From an uncultured Pelagibacteraceae bacterium (GTDB taxonomy: Bacteria > Pseudomonadota > Alphaproteobacteria > Pelagibacterales > Pelagibacteraceae), in assembly GCA_902619925.1 (NCBI GenBank), contig CACNFY010000001.1, forward strand, positions 62,001-126,000: a stretch of 64,000 nt of DNA. The letters run 5' to 3'. Each line of letters begins with the position of its first letter. Within the stretch, counting starts at the first letter, position 1. A model generated the notes under the pieces. It was not told where the DNA came from. It saw nothing but the letters and a program-made list of their open reading frames with translations, and did no database searches. Of this stretch, positions 39,429-49,336 are shown piece after piece. The translations under genes were made by a program, and so were the position numbers.

Positions 39429-41195
39429 TTAATTGAATTTAAAATCCATTATATATCTACTTCCACTCATGGCAGATATGCAATGTGTGTCAATTCTTGG
39501 TAATACCCTTTGAAAAAAAAAGCGAGCGGTTTGTATTTTATCCTCATAAAATTCTTTATTATTATCATAATCATTGAAACTTACCTCTAGAACCTTAATC
39601 CAAGAGTGACCTACTGCAATAAGACCTAACACTTTTAAATAGTCATTACATGCTGCGTTTGCATCATCCTTAGAGTTTTCAATTTTATCTTTTACCCATG
39701 TGGTAAAAGAAATTAATTTATCTAAGTATAAATTTAAGTCCTTAATAAATGGTGTAAGCTTTTCGTTATTATTTTCTAAGTCTTTTTTAATCATTTTTAT
39801 ATATCTGTCGATAATATCTCCATTTTTGTTAACTAATTTTCTAAATACCAAATCAATTGCTTGAACAGAGTTAGTGCCTTCATAAATTGGTGTAATTCTG
39901 TTGTCTCTGTATAATTGTTCTATACCTTGGTCTTTGGTATATCCATATCCGCCAAATATTTGCATTGCCTCGCTTGTAATTTCAGACCCCATATCTGTAA
40001 ACAAAGCTTTGACGACAGGTGTCATCAAAGATACATAATCTGCAGCCTCTTGCTTAACTTTCTCGACATTATGGTTCAGACTAACTTCTGTTTGCTGTGA
40101 TAACCAAAAACATAGTGCTCTCTCACCCTCTATAATTGACTTCATATTTAAAAGAGATCTTCTTATGTCTGCATGCTCAATTATAAAATCTGCAGAACCA
40201 TTAGATGAATTATTTTTGTTACTTTTACCTTGTTTCCTTTCTTTAGAATAAATTAATGAGTTTTGATAAGCGATTTCAGATATACCAAGTCCCTGAATTC
40301 CAACAACAATTCTCTCCAAGTTCATCATTGTAAACATAGAATTTAATCCCTTATTTTTTGGACCTATCATATAACCTGTAGCCTCATCAAAATTTAATAC
40401 ACATGTAGCTGACCCTTTTATACCCATTTTGCTTTCTATAGATCCAGTACTAATTCCATTTCTTGGACCTAAAGATCCATCCTCGTTAACTACAAATTTA
40501 GGTACCAGAAAAAGGCTTATACCTCTTGTTCCTGACGGAGAGTCGGATGACCTAGCAATAACTAGGTGAATAATATTTTCTGTTAAATCATGATCACCAG
40601 AAGTGATAAAAATTTTTTGGCCAGTTAGCTTATAAGTTCCATCGCTTTGTTCTACAGCTTTTGTTTTTAGTAAACCTAAATCTGTACCACAGACTGGCTC
40701 TGTTAAACACATTGTACCACTCCATTTACCCTCAACCATTTTTGGTAAATACTTATCTTTAACATCATCTGTTGCATGATGATTTATGCAATTGTATGCG
40801 CCAATACTTAACTCACTATATAATTTAAATGACAATGATGCCGAAGAAAGCATTTCATCGAAAAATGCGCTTACAGTTTTTGGCATGCCTTGACCACCAT
40901 ATTTTGGATCACAGGATAATGAGGTCCATCCATCCTCTATATATTTTTTATATGCCTCTTTATATCCTGGTGGTGTTCTCACGACACCATTTTCTAAAAC
41001 TGCCGGTTGCTCATCACCAACTTTTGCTAAAGGCAAAATGAGATTTTGATTAATTTTTGCAGCCTCCTCTAAAATATTTTTTACAAGATCTGGCGTTACG
41101 TCTTTATATTTATCTAACTCGTTATAAAATTTATTGTTTCTTAGTTTCTCATACAGAAACATCATGTCATCTAATGGTGCTGTATATGTTGTCAT
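39429..41195 (-). CDS. dmdC: Methylmercaptopropionyl-CoA dehydrogenase DmdC
   Basis: A flavin acyl-CoA dehydrogenase that would form methylthioacryloyl-CoA. At 588 residues it is the long subfamily with an extra C-terminal domain, as DmdC is; ordinary acyl-CoA dehydrogenases are near 380. Motifs are MCLTEPVCGTDLGLLKTKA for FAD/substrate, FITSGDHDLTENIIHLVIAR, FGGYGYTKDQGIEQLYRD and the catalytic Glu in ITPIYEGTNSVQA. Context (dmdB and dmdA downstream) gives the name. It opens the DMSP cassette 27 bases after leuB. Confidence 0.85.
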   Translation of the reverse strand: MTTYTAPLDDMMFLYEKLRNNKFYNELDKYKDVTPDLVKNILEEAAKINQNLILPLAKVGDEQPAVLENGVVRTPPGYKEAYKKYIEDGWTSLSCDPKYGGQGMPKTVSAFFDEMLSSASLSFKLYSELSIGAYNCINHHATDDVKDKYLPKMVEGKWSGTMCLTEPVCGTDLGLLKTKAVEQSDGTYKLTGQKIFITSGDHDLTENIIHLVIARSSDSPSGTRGISLFLVPKFVVNEDGSLGPRNGISTGSIESKMGIKGSATCVLNFDEATGYMIGPKNKGLNSMFTMMNLERIVVGIQGLGISEIAYQNSLIYSKERKQGKSNKNNSSNGSADFIIEHADIRRSLLNMKSIIEGERALCFWLSQQTEVSLNHNVEKVKQEAADYVSLMTPVVKALFTDMGSEITSEAMQIFGGYGYTKDQGIEQLYRDNRITPIYEGTNSVQAIDLVFRKLVNKNGDIIDRYIKMIKKDLENNNEKLTPFIKDLNLYLDKLISFTTWVKDKIENSKDDANAACNDYLKVLGLIAVGHSWIKVLEVSFNDYDNNKEFYEDKIQTARFFFQRVLPRIDTHCISAMSGSRYIMDFKFN

Positions 41196-41222
41196 ATATT
41201 ACCTTAAAATAATTTAAAAATG

Positions 41223-42332
41223 CTACTTTTGCAAATATGCAATAACCGCATCACCCATCACTTTTGTAGAAACTTCCTTATTACCCTTAGACAAAATGTC
41301 TTTTGTTCTTAGTCCGTCATTTAAGACTTTTTGAACCGCATTTTCTAGCTCTTTAGCTTCTTTATCTAAATTTAATGAGTATTTCAAAGCCATTGCAAAA
41401 CTTAAAATTGTTGCAATAGGATTAGCTAAACCTTTACCAGCGATATCAGGGGCTGAACCATGGACAGGTTCATACATTGATCTCATATTTCCGTCCTTGT
41501 CCTTTGCTCCTAGTGATGCTGAAGGTAGCAATCCTAATGAACCCGTTAACATAGCTGCTTCATCAGAGAGGATATCTCCAAAAAGATTATCAGTAACTAT
41601 GACATCAAATTGCTTAGGGTTTCTTAAAAGCTGCATTGCACAATTATCTGCAAGCATGTGCTCCAGTTGTACATCTTTAAAATCTTTATTATGCAATGTT
41701 TGTATTTCCTCTTTCCAGAGTTGTCCTGCTTCCATAACATTAGATTTTTCACATGAGGTAACTTTATTATTTCTTTTCTTTGCTAAATCAAAAGCAATCC
41801 TACCAACTCTTTCTATTTCTTTTGTTGTGTAGGTATGTGTGTTAATTCCTTTTCTTTCTCCGTTGTTAATTGGTTTTATGCCTCTAGGCTCACCGAAATA
41901 AATTCCTCCTGTTAACTCTCTAACAATCATGATATCTAATCCAGAAACTATTTCGGGCTTAAGACTGGATGCGTCAACAAGTTGCTTAAAGCATATCGCA
42001 GGTCTCAAATTTGCAAATAACTTTAATTCTTTTCGAAGTTTTAAAAGTGCTCTTTCTGGTTTTTTTGAAAATTCTAAATTATCCCATTTAGGACCACCCA
42101 CCGCTCCTAAAACAACTGCTTGACTTTCTAATGCTTTATAAAATACTTCATCAGTAATTGGGGTCCCGTGTTTATCATAGGCAGCTCCACCAACTAAATC
42201 TTCATCTATTTCAAAATCAAGTGATCTATTATGATTTAGCCATTCTATTATTTTTCTAACTTCTGCAATTACCTCTGGTCCGATGCCATCTCCTGGTAAT
42301 AAAAGGATTTTTCTTTTTTTTACTTTAATCAT
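41223..42332 (-). CDS. leuB: 3-isopropylmalate dehydrogenase LeuB
   Basis: Oxidatively decarboxylates 3-isopropylmalate in leucine synthesis. The 369-residue protein has [13 protein letters not shown], the substrate-binding arginines in [29 protein letters not shown], and the metal-binding [21 protein letters not shown] took the ATG at 42332 ([16 protein letters not shown]) because it starts just before the nucleotide fold; a start 48 bases upstream would overlap leuD more deeply. The chosen start overlaps the leuD end by 8 bases. Confidence 0.95.
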   Translation of the reverse strand: MIKVKKRKILLLPGDGIGPEVIAEVRKIIEWLNHNRSLDFEIDEDLVGGAAYDKHGTPITDEVFYKALESQAVVLGAVGGPKWDNLEFSKKPERALLKLRKELKLFANLRPAICFKQLVDASSLKPEIVSGLDIMIVRELTGGIYFGEPRGIKPINNGERKGINTHTYTTKEIERVGRIAFDLAKKRNNKVTSCEKSNVMEAGQLWKEEIQTLHNKDFKDVQLEHMLADNCAMQLLRNPKQFDVIVTDNLFGDILSDEAAMLTGSLGLLPSASLGAKDKDGNMRSMYEPVHGSAPDIAGKGLANPIATILSFAMALKYSLNLDKEAKELENAVQKVLNDGLRTKDILSKGNKEVSTKVMGDAVIAYLQK

Positions 42333-42930
42333 TAAAAATCCAGGGTCTTTCAGATTTAATCTTATTTTCAAAAGACTCAATTTTAGATTTATGATTTAAA
42401 GATAAAGCAATATCGTCATAGCCTTCTATAAGACATTCTTTTTTAAAATCATCTATTTCAAATTTAATTTCGTTATTTCCAAACGTTATTTTTTGCTCAA
42501 TCAAATCAATTGAAATTTCCTCTTTACGATTTGAATATTCTGCCAATTCTTTAATTTTTTCCTCTGATATTGTGATTGGCAATATTCCATTTTTAAAGCA
42601 ATTATTATAAAAAATATCTGCATAGCTTGAACTTATTACACAAGTTATTCCAAAATCTAGCAACGCCCAAGGCGCGTGCTCCCTAGATGACCCACAACCA
42701 AAGTTCTTTCCTGCTATTAAAATTTTTGAATTTTTATAAGGTTCATTATTCAATATAAAATCTTCTATTTCTTTTCCATTATGGTCGTATCGCATTTCAA
42801 AAAATAAGCTTTTTCCTAACCCAGTTCTTTTTATAGTTTTTAAAAATTGTTTTGGGATAATCATATCTGTATCAATATTTACTATTGGAAGATAAGCAGG
42901 AATACTTTTTAAATTTTTAAATTTTTTCAT
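42325..42930 (-). CDS. leuD: 3-isopropylmalate dehydratase small subunit LeuD
   Basis: The swivel-domain subunit of isopropylmalate isomerase, 201 residues. Characteristic segments are [36 protein letters not shown] with substrate-binding Ser-Arg, and [19 protein letters not shown]. Length matches the 200-residue bacterial LeuD. Its start overlaps the leuC stop by one base, so the two subunits are coupled, and leuB follows with an 8-base overlap. Confidence 0.96.
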   Translation of the reverse strand: MKKFKNLKSIPAYLPIVNIDTDMIIPKQFLKTIKRTGLGKSLFFEMRYDHNGKEIEDFILNNEPYKNSKILIAGKNFGCGSSREHAPWALLDFGITCVISSSYADIFYNNCFKNGILPITISEEKIKELAEYSNRKEEISIDLIEQKITFGNNEIKFEIDDFKKECLIEGYDDIALSLNHKSKIESFENKIKSERPWIFND

Positions 42931-44333
42931 TAATTTGTATATTTTCTTACATCGTCCAAATTACCGGAGACAGCCGCTGCAGCTGCCATAGCAGGACTTA
43001 CTAAATGGGTTCTTCCACCTCTACCTTGACGGCCCTCAAAATTTCTATTTGATGTGGACGCACATCTTTCCTCTGGTTTTAATTTATCTGCGTTCATCGC
43101 CAAACACATTGAACAACCAGGCTCTCTCCATTCAAAGCCCGATTTAATAAATATTTTATCTAATCCTTCTTGTTCTGCTTGTTCTTTTACTAATCCTGAG
43201 CCTGGAACCACCATCGCATTTACATGGTCTGCTATTTTTTTGTCTTTTAAAATTTTTGCAGCCTCTCTTAAGTCTTCAATACGTCCATTTGTACAACTAC
43301 CTATAAATACTTTATCTATTTTAATATCTCTAACGTTGATATCTGGTTTTAGCCCCATATATCTTAAAGATCTCTCAATTGAACTTTTCTTATCCGGGTC
43401 GGATATATTTTCAGGATTTGGGACCTTACCATCTATTGGAACCACATCTTGAGGAGATGTACCCCATGTAACCATTGGTTTTATATCTTTTCCATCTAAG
43501 TTCACTTCCTTGTCAAAAATAGCATCGTTATCTGAATGAAGTTTGCTCCAGTGATCTAATGCTTTATCCCAGTTTTCATTTTTAGGAGATAATGGTCTAC
43601 CATGTAAATATTTGAATGTTTTTTCATCTGGTTTAATTAATCCAGCTCTTGCCCCACCTTCAATAGTCATATTACAAATTGTCATTCTTTGCTCAACACT
43701 TAAAGAAGAGACTAAATCTCCAGCGTATTCAATAACATAACCTGTGCCACCAGCAGTCCCGATTTTTCCAATTATTTGCAAAATTACATCTTTAGATGTT
43801 ACCCCGATTGATAACTTACCATTTACATTTATTCTTAAGTTTTTTGACTTTTTTTGAACTAAAGTTTGAGTTGCTAACACATGTTCAACTTCAGAAGTTC
43901 CAATTCCAAAGGCTAAGGCTCCAAATGCTCCATGTGTAGCTGTATGACTATCTCCACAAACTATTACGGTTCCGGGTTGAGTAAAGCCTTGCTCAGGACC
44001 TATAATATGAACAATTCCTTGTCTTTTATCGTTCATTCCAAACAATTTTATTCCAAATTCTTTACAATTTTTTTCTAATGTTTCGACTTGAATTTTTGAG
44101 TCCTCATCTTCAATCCCTTTTGATCTATCAGTAGTAGGTACATTATGATCAGCAACTGCTAAAGTTAAACTCGGTTGTCTAACTTTTCTATTTGATGTTC
44201 TTAAGCCTTCAAAAGCTTGAGGACTTGTCACCTCATGAACTAAATGTCTATCAACAAAAAGCAGAGATGTGCCATCATCTTGTTGATGAACTAAGTGCTG
44301 ATTCCAAATTTTATCGTATAAAGTTTCAGGCAT
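42930..44333 (-). CDS. leuC: 3-isopropylmalate dehydratase large subunit LeuC
   Basis: The aconitase-fold subunit that isomerises isopropylmalate with a 4Fe-4S cluster, 467 residues. Cluster cysteines lie in [13 protein letters not shown] and [10 protein letters not shown]. Also present are the N-terminal [38 protein letters not shown] (quoted in part: [13 protein letters not shown]) and the ending [19 protein letters not shown]. It is full length. It lies just after rplS (9-base spacer), so the leucine genes may be read together with the ribosomal-protein operon upstream. Confidence 0.97.
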   Translation of the reverse strand: MPETLYDKIWNQHLVHQQDDGTSLLFVDRHLVHEVTSPQAFEGLRTSNRKVRQPSLTLAVADHNVPTTDRSKGIEDEDSKIQVETLEKNCKEFGIKLFGMNDKRQGIVHIIGPEQGFTQPGTVIVCGDSHTATHGAFGALAFGIGTSEVEHVLATQTLVQKKSKNLRINVNGKLSIGVTSKDVILQIIGKIGTAGGTGYVIEYAGDLVSSLSVEQRMTICNMTIEGGARAGLIKPDEKTFKYLHGRPLSPKNENWDKALDHWSKLHSDNDAIFDKEVNLDGKDIKPMVTWGTSPQDVVPIDGKVPNPENISDPDKKSSIERSLRYMGLKPDINVRDIKIDKVFIGSCTNGRIEDLREAAKILKDKKIADHVNAMVVPGSGLVKEQAEQEGLDKIFIKSGFEWREPGCSMCLAMNADKLKPEERCASTSNRNFEGRQGRGGRTHLVSPAMAAAAAVSGNLDDVRKYTN

Positions 44334-44342
44334 TAGAAAAAA

Positions 44343-44876
44343 TTATTTTTTTTCTGAAGATCCTTCTTCTTTTTTAACAACTTCCTCTTTTTTTGGATCT
44401 TCTTTGTTTTCAGATTTTTTTGTTGACTCCTCTTTACTATCTTCTGTGACTTGGCTTTCAGTTTGAATAGGTTCTTGAGTATTTTCTAACTTTGTTTCTA
44501 CCTCAATTCCAATATTTTTTCTTATCTTCTCAGCGATACGAGCTGACTTTCCAGTTCTATCTCTTAAATAATAAAGTTTGGCTCTTCTTACCTGACCGGA
44601 TCTAATAACTTTAATAGAGTCAACAATTGGACTATAAAGAGCAAATGTTCTTTCAACGCCTTCACCAAAAGATATTTTTCTGACTGTAAATGATGAATTA
44701 ATGTCTCTATTCTTTTTCGCTATACAAACACCTTCAAAGTACTGAATTCTATCTCTTTTACCCTCAGTTATTTTTACACCAACTTTGATAATGTCTCCTG
44801 GAAAAAAATTAGGCAATTTTTTTTCAGCAGATATTTTAGCAACATTAGCTTTGTTTATCTCATCAATTGATTTCAT
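44343..44876 (-). CDS. rplS: 50S ribosomal protein L19 with charged C-terminal tail
   Basis: A large-subunit protein at the 30S-50S interface. The L19 core is clear: [56 protein letters not shown] and [15 protein letters not shown]. The chosen ATG at 44876 gives 177 residues; a TTG five codons upstream is an alternative. Usual L19 is near 115-130 residues, so the last 50 or so are extra: a low-complexity Glu/Lys/Ser tail. It follows trmD as in the conserved rpsP-rimM-trmD-rplS operon. Confidence 0.94.
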   Translation of the reverse strand: MKSIDEINKANVAKISAEKKLPNFFPGDIIKVGVKITEGKRDRIQYFEGVCIAKKNRDINSSFTVRKISFGEGVERTFALYSPIVDSIKVIRSGQVRRAKLYYLRDRTGKSARIAEKIRKNIGIEVETKLENTQEPIQTESQVTEDSKEESTKKSENKEDPKKEEVVKKEEGSSEKK

Positions 44877-44892
44877 TATTAAGTTTTTCAAG

Positions 44893-45582
44893 TTAGTTTT
44901 TTTTATTATATTTTTGCCATAAATCTGGTCTTCGGACGCGTGTTATAGCCTCAGATTGAGATAAACGCCAGTGTTTAATTTTAGCATGATCTCCTGATAA
45001 AAGTACATTTGGGACTTCTTTTTCCTCCCAAATTTGAGGTTTTGTATACTGGGGATACTCTAAAAGACCATTTTCAAAACTTTCATCTTTTATTGAATTT
45101 TCATTACCAAGAATTCCAGGTAACAATCTCAGTATTGCGTCGACGAAGACAAATGCTGCTGTCTCCCCGCCTGATAAAATGAAATCACCTAAGCTATATT
45201 CTTGAATATTCCTTGTTTCAACAACTCTTTGGTCTATACCTTCGAAACGACCACAAATTATATTTATTGATTTCTCCAAAGAAAGTCGTTTAGCAATATT
45301 TTGATTAAAAATTTTTCCTCTAGGTGTTAAAAAAATTACCTTTTCACCCTTTTTAACATTTTTATCTATCGCATTAGCTACTACATCTGGCTTCATTAGC
45401 ATTCCAGAGCCTCCACCATATGGAGTATCATCAACTGTAGTATGTTTATCAGTAGCATATTTTCTAATATCTACTTTTTCTAAATTCCAAATATTTTTTT
45501 CCATGGCCTTACGAAATAATCCTTCGTTTAAAGGGCCTGGAAACATGTCTGGATACAAAGTAAATATTCTTGCAGTAAACAT
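44893..45582 (-). CDS. trmD: tRNA (guanine-N1)-methyltransferase TrmD
   Basis: Methylates G37 next to the anticodon and prevents +1 frameshifting. The 229-residue SPOUT protein has [52 protein letters not shown] and the trefoil-knot SAM site [16 protein letters not shown]. Length is typical. It starts two bases after the rpsP stop; the rimM gene that normally stands between rpsP and trmD is not there. Confidence 0.96.
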   Translation of the reverse strand: MFTARIFTLYPDMFPGPLNEGLFRKAMEKNIWNLEKVDIRKYATDKHTTVDDTPYGGGSGMLMKPDVVANAIDKNVKKGEKVIFLTPRGKIFNQNIAKRLSLEKSINIICGRFEGIDQRVVETRNIQEYSLGDFILSGGETAAFVFVDAILRLLPGILGNENSIKDESFENGLLEYPQYTKPQIWEEKEVPNVLLSGDHAKIKHWRLSQSEAITRVRRPDLWQKYNKKN

Positions 45583-45584
45583 TT

Positions 45585-46067
45585 TTATTTTTTCTCTTCC
45601 TTAGGAGCTTCCGTTTTTTTTTCTTCCTTAGGAGCTTCCGCTTTTTTCTCTTCCTTAGGAGCTTCTTCCTTTTTCTCTTCCTTAGGAGCTTCCGCTTTTT
45701 TTTCTTCTTTAGGAGCTTCTGATGTTTTACCCCCGTCTTTTGATGTCTCCGATTTATCTTCTTTTTTTCTATCTTTCTTTGGCACAGCTTTTTGAGGATT
45801 GTTTCCTTTTTGCGGCATAGGCATTATTTGATTTTCACCTAAGATCCTAGCTACTCTTGTTGTTGGTTGAGCACCTTGTCCTAGCCAGTATTTGATTCTC
45901 TCTGCCTCTAGACCAACACGTTCCTTTTTATCCTTTGGTATTAGAGGATTAAAGAATCCAAGTTTCTCAATAAATCTTCCGTCTCTAGAAAATCTACTAT
46001 CTGCAACAACTATTTTGTATACGGGACGTTTTTTTGTACCTCCCATCGATAATCTAAGTTTTAACAT
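45585..46067 (-). CDS. rpsP: 30S ribosomal protein S16 with repetitive C-terminal tail
   Basis: A small-subunit assembly protein. The S16 core occupies the first 80 or so of 160 residues: [40 protein letters not shown] and the segment [14 protein letters not shown]. The rest is a lysine/glutamate-rich tail ending in five copies of a nine-residue unit, xEAPKEEKK. Typical S16 has about 80-110 residues, so the tail doubles the protein. It is 11 bases from ffh and two from trmD. Confidence 0.95.
   Translation of the reverse strand: MLKLRLSMGGTKKRPVYKIVVADSRFSRDGRFIEKLGFFNPLIPKDKKERVGLEAERIKYWLGQGAQPTTRVARILGENQIMPMPQKGNNPQKAVPKKDRKKEDKSETSKDGGKTSEAPKEEKKAEAPKEEKKEEAPKEEKKAEAPKEEKKTEAPKEEKK
45588..45722 (-). 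repeat. Five tandem 27-base units at the 3' end of rpsP
   Basis: The repeat encodes five successive copies of a nine-residue unit EAPKEEKK with a variable first residue (S, A, E, A, T). The DNA units are nearly identical (core on the plus strand TTAGGAGCTTC), so unit number may vary between strains by slippage. It stays in frame throughout and ends directly at the stop codon. Confidence 0.85.
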
Positions 46068-46078
46068 TTTTCTCCTTT

Positions 46079-47437
46079 TTATTTAAGTTGGTTAAAAAGT
46101 TCTGGTGGCAATCCCTTGTCCGCCATTCCTTTCATGTTTCCTTTTGACATCTTTTTCATCATTTCAGACATCATTTTAAATTGTTTTAACAATTTATTGA
46201 TAGTGGCTATGTCGGTTCCAGAACCATTAGCAATTCTTTTTTTTCTTGAGCCATCAATTATTTTCGGATTTTCTCTTTCTCTTTTGGTCATCGATAAAAT
46301 AACAGCTTCATTTTGAGTAATAATTTTTTCATCTACACCAGCTTGATTCATTTGAGATTTAATTTTAGAGACCCCTGGTAAAAAAGACATTACACCTTCA
46401 ATACCACCCATTTTTTTCATTTGTCTTAGTTGACTTAAGTAGTCATCAAGAGAAAACTGTCCTTTCTTTAATTTTTCCTCAGCTTTTTTTAATTTTTCCT
46501 CATCTAGATCTTCAGCAGCTTTTTCTACAAGAGATACAATATCTCCCATACCTAATATTCTATTTGCAACTCTATCAGGATGAAAAACTTCTAGATTATC
46601 TATTTTTTCTCCTACACCTAAGAATTTTACTGGTACATTTGCTACGTGTTTCATGCTTAAAGCAGCACCTCCACGACCGTCACCATCTGATCTAGTAAGG
46701 ACTATCCCTGAAACATCTACTGTATTTTTAAATTCTTTTGCAACATTCGCAGCCACTTGACCCGTGAGTGAGTCTGCTACAAGCATTACCTCATTTGGTT
46801 TAATAATATTTTCTATTTCTTTAATTTCACTCATCATTTGAAGATCAATTTGAGTTCTACCAGCAGTGTCAAACAATAAGACCTCAGATCCGTTTAAGCT
46901 AGCTGCACTTAGTGCCCTTCTACAAATATCAGCAGGTAATTGGCCCTCTATAATTGGTAAAGTTATAATATTATTTTGGTCACCCAGTAGTTTTAATTGC
47001 TGTTGTGCAGCAGGACGATAAACGTCCAAACTTACCATCATAACTTTTTTTTTATTATTCTTCTCTATATATTTAGCTATTTTCGCAGTAGTGGTTGTTT
47101 TTCCTGAACCCTGTAATCCAACCATCATTATTGGAACAGGTGGGACTGAATTTAGGTTAATTTCTGTATTTTTTGTTCCTAGTAAGTTTACAAGCTCGTC
47201 ATAGACAACCTTTACAACCATATCCCCTGGAGAAGTGGATCTTATAATTTCTTGACCTATTGCTTTAGGTTTTATTTTTTCGATAAAATCTTTAACAACC
47301 TCTAAAGATACATCCGCTTCTAGCAATGCTAGCCGTATGCCTTTTAATCCCTCATCTACTTGATTTTCATCAAGAGATGGAACTTTTTTTAAAGATGAAA
47401 AAACTTCATCAAATTTATTTGTCAAATTTTCAAACAT
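46079..47437 (-). CDS. ffh: Signal recognition particle protein Ffh
   Basis: The GTPase that carries nascent membrane proteins to FtsY, 452 residues. N domain, then G domain with [59 protein letters not shown] and [16 protein letters not shown]. The M domain from about 300 has the RNA-binding [12 protein letters not shown] and a methionine-rich end ([17 protein letters not shown]). Its 157-base upstream spacer holds the structured leader and a divergent promoter shared with dapF. It leads the ffh-rpsP-trmD-rplS run. Confidence 0.97.
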   Translation of the reverse strand: MFENLTNKFDEVFSSLKKVPSLDENQVDEGLKGIRLALLEADVSLEVVKDFIEKIKPKAIGQEIIRSTSPGDMVVKVVYDELVNLLGTKNTEINLNSVPPVPIMMVGLQGSGKTTTTAKIAKYIEKNNKKKVMMVSLDVYRPAAQQQLKLLGDQNNIITLPIIEGQLPADICRRALSAASLNGSEVLLFDTAGRTQIDLQMMSEIKEIENIIKPNEVMLVADSLTGQVAANVAKEFKNTVDVSGIVLTRSDGDGRGGAALSMKHVANVPVKFLGVGEKIDNLEVFHPDRVANRILGMGDIVSLVEKAAEDLDEEKLKKAEEKLKKGQFSLDDYLSQLRQMKKMGGIEGVMSFLPGVSKIKSQMNQAGVDEKIITQNEAVILSMTKRERENPKIIDGSRKKRIANGSGTDIATINKLLKQFKMMSEMMKKMSKGNMKGMADKGLPPELFNQLK

Positions 47438-47458
47438 ATTTCACTCCAGCAGTTAAAG

Positions 47459-47534
47459 CATCAGTGGGCGAATATCGCTGACTGATGTCGATCTCTTTGT
47501 AAACAAAGACACCGCAAATAGCTGTTTTTTGCGG
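47459..47534 (-). promoter_or_regulatory. Structured leader upstream of ffh: three consecutive hairpins
   Basis: Three perfect stems lie in 76 bases. Stem A is CATCAGT/ACTGATG (47459-47465 with 47481-47487), enclosing an inner GCGA/TCGC (47468-47471 with 47475-47478). Stem B is TCTTTG/CAAAGA (47494-47499 with 47504-47509), with a four-base loop. Stem C is CCGCAAA/TTTGCGG (47512-47518 with 47528-47534). With the minus-strand promoter just beyond, a transcript towards ffh would begin near stem C and carry all three before the ffh ATG at 47437. G and C are much richer here than in flanking spacers. No known RNA family was recognised; the SRP RNA loop motif is absent. Confidence 0.6.
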
Positions 47535-47546
47535 AAACGTTGGTAA

Positions 47547-47572
47547 AGTATAATAGAGGTTCAAAAAGTCAA
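47547..47572. promoter_or_regulatory. Overlapping divergent promoter elements for ffh and dapF
   Basis: On the plus strand TATAAT at 47549-47554 is a good -10 box for dapF (start 47595, leader about 34 bases). On the minus strand TATACT (47547-47552) overlaps it, with TTGACT at 47567-47572 only 14 bases away. The -10 calls are reasonable; both -35 boxes are weak or mis-spaced. Confidence 0.45.
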
Positions 47573-47594
47573 TAAATAAGTTAAGTATAAATAT

Positions 47595-48419
47595 ATGAAT
47601 TTTAAAGCTTATAAAATGGATGGATTGGGTAATGATTTTGTGATTATCGACAACAGAACTGGAGAGATTAAGCTTTCTGGTGACCAAATAATTAAAATTT
47701 GTAATCGGTCATTTATAGGCTGTGATCAACTTATTATCATGAACCACTCAGAAGAGTCCGATGCTGATCTAATATTTTATAATTCAGATGGAAGTGAGTC
47801 TGGAGCTTGTGGAAACGGTACAAGGTGTGTTGCTTATTTAATATCTGAAGAAAACAACAAAAAAGAAATAATTTTAAAAACAAAATCAGGAGTTTTGAAT
47901 TCTAAAATTTTGGGCAAAAATTTAGTTGAAACAGTTATTGGAATAGCAAAAACTGGATGGAAAGATATACCTATTAGTCAGAAAATGGATACAAAAAATT
48001 TAAATTTAAAAATCGCGGATAAAAATAAAAATGAATACTTTGGTGGTACGGCTGTAAATGTGGGTAATCCTCATGCTATTTTCTTTGTTGATAAATTAGA
48101 AAATTTTAATTTAGAAAATATTGGGCCAAATTTAGAAATAAATGAATTATTTCCAGATAGATGTAATATTACACTTGCTGAAATTAAGAATAGCAAAAAA
48201 ATATTTGTTAAGGTCTGGGAAAGGGGAGCAGGATTAACTAAGGCTTGCGGATCGGCTGCATGTGCTACTGCTTTTGCTGGTAAAATAAACGGTCTAACTG
48301 GAAATGAGGTAGATATAGAATTTGAATTGGGGAATTTATCTATTTCTATAAATAAAAATAATTCTATAAAAATGAAAGGTGCCGTATCTAATATTAAATC
48401 AATTGAAATAAATTTATAA
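47595..48419 (+). CDS. dapF: Diaminopimelate epimerase DapF
   Basis: Interconverts LL- and meso-diaminopimelate for lysine and peptidoglycan. The 274-residue protein has both catalytic cysteines: Cys72 in ESGACGNGTRC and Cys218 in TKACGSAACAT. KMDGLGNDFVIID at the N-terminus and the NVGNPHAIFFVD segment are further signatures. It is divergent from ffh and overlaps the ftsY start by one base (TAATG). Confidence 0.96.
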   Translation: MNFKAYKMDGLGNDFVIIDNRTGEIKLSGDQIIKICNRSFIGCDQLIIMNHSEESDADLIFYNSDGSESGACGNGTRCVAYLISEENNKKEIILKTKSGVLNSKILGKNLVETVIGIAKTGWKDIPISQKMDTKNLNLKIADKNKNEYFGGTAVNVGNPHAIFFVDKLENFNLENIGPNLEINELFPDRCNITLAEIKNSKKIFVKVWERGAGLTKACGSAACATAFAGKINGLTGNEVDIEFELGNLSISINKNNSIKMKGAVSNIKSIEINL

Positions 48420-49336
48420 TGGGAATATTTGAAAAGTTTAAATTAGGTTTTAAAAAAAGTGCTAATAAAATCTCCGAAGGGTTTAGAGAAATTGTTGTTA
48501 AAAAGGAAATCGATGATAAAAAACTCGATGAAATAGAAGAATTTTTAATTAGTTCAGATGTTGGAGTTGAAGCATCAGCTAAGATTAAAACAATTATATC
48601 AGAGAGAAAAATTGATCCCAATTTAGATACAATTAATGAGATAAATAAAATATTAAAAGAATTTATAATAAATTTGATGCTTCCTTTAGAGAAGAAGAAT
48701 TTTTTTAATAGATCAAATTTAAATGATATAATTTTAATCTCAGGTGTGAATGGTGCAGGAAAAACAACAACTATTGGAAAAATTGGAAAAATATTAAAGG
48801 ATAATGATAATAAAGTAGCTTTTGCTGCATGTGATACATTCAGGGCTGCTGCTATAGAGCAGCTTGAGGAATGGTCAAAAAGAATTGGTGTAGAAATTAT
48901 TAAATCCTCTCCTGGCTCTGATCCTGCCTCGGTTGCTTACAAAGCTGCTGAGCAAGCTAAATCAAAAAATGTTAATAAAACATTATTAGATACAGCTGGA
49001 CGGCTTCAAAATAAAAAAAACTTAATGGAAGAATATAAAAAAATTGCAAATGTAACAAAAAAAATTATTTCAGACTCTCCTCATGAAGTAATATTAGTTT
49101 TAGACGCAACCTCAGGTCAGAATATAATTAATCAAGTTGATGAGTTTAATAAAATAATCCCAATAACTGGAATAATAATGACAAAACTAGATGGAACAGC
49201 AAAAGGCGGAATTTTAATTGCACTAGCTCAAAAATTTAAATTACCAATAATTGCGCTTGGACTGGGAGAGAAAATAGATGATTTACAAATTTTTGATTCT
49301 AGTAAATTTGCCGATGCTTTTTTAAAAGTTAGTTAA
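48419..49336 (+). CDS. ftsY: Signal recognition particle receptor FtsY
   Basis: The membrane-associated SRP receptor GTPase, 305 residues, consisting of the NG domain with almost no acidic A region. Motifs are SGVNGAGKTTTIGKIGKI, ACDTFRAAAIEQLEEW, LDTAGRLQNKKNLMEE, TKLDGTAKGG and LGLGEKIDDLQIFDSSKFADA. The short N-terminus is typical of alphaproteobacterial FtsY. It is coupled to dapF and converges on a secreted-protein gene with an 8-base overlap. Its partner ffh lies just across the divergent promoter. Confidence 0.96.
   Translation: MGIFEKFKLGFKKSANKISEGFREIVVKKEIDDKKLDEIEEFLISSDVGVEASAKIKTIISERKIDPNLDTINEINKILKEFIINLMLPLEKKNFFNRSNLNDIILISGVNGAGKTTTIGKIGKILKDNDNKVAFAACDTFRAAAIEQLEEWSKRIGVEIIKSSPGSDPASVAYKAAEQAKSKNVNKTLLDTAGRLQNKKNLMEEYKKIANVTKKIISDSPHEVILVLDATSGQNIINQVDEFNKIIPITGIIMTKLDGTAKGGILIALAQKFKLPIIALGLGEKIDDLQIFDSSKFADAFLKVS

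Noticed and set aside
45588-45722. CRISPR-like or mobile repeat array
   Set aside because: The 27-base units have no spacers, stay in frame and encode the S16 tail.
47438-47594. SRP (4.5S) RNA gene next to ffh
   Set aside because: The conserved GGAA-loop and AGCAGCC-type core of SRP RNA is absent, and the three short hairpins do not form its long helix.
47430-47687. An 85-codon minus-strand ORF spanning the ffh/dapF spacer
   Set aside because: It overlaps the dapF start and promoter on the opposite strand, resembles no protein family, and fits chance in AT-rich DNA.
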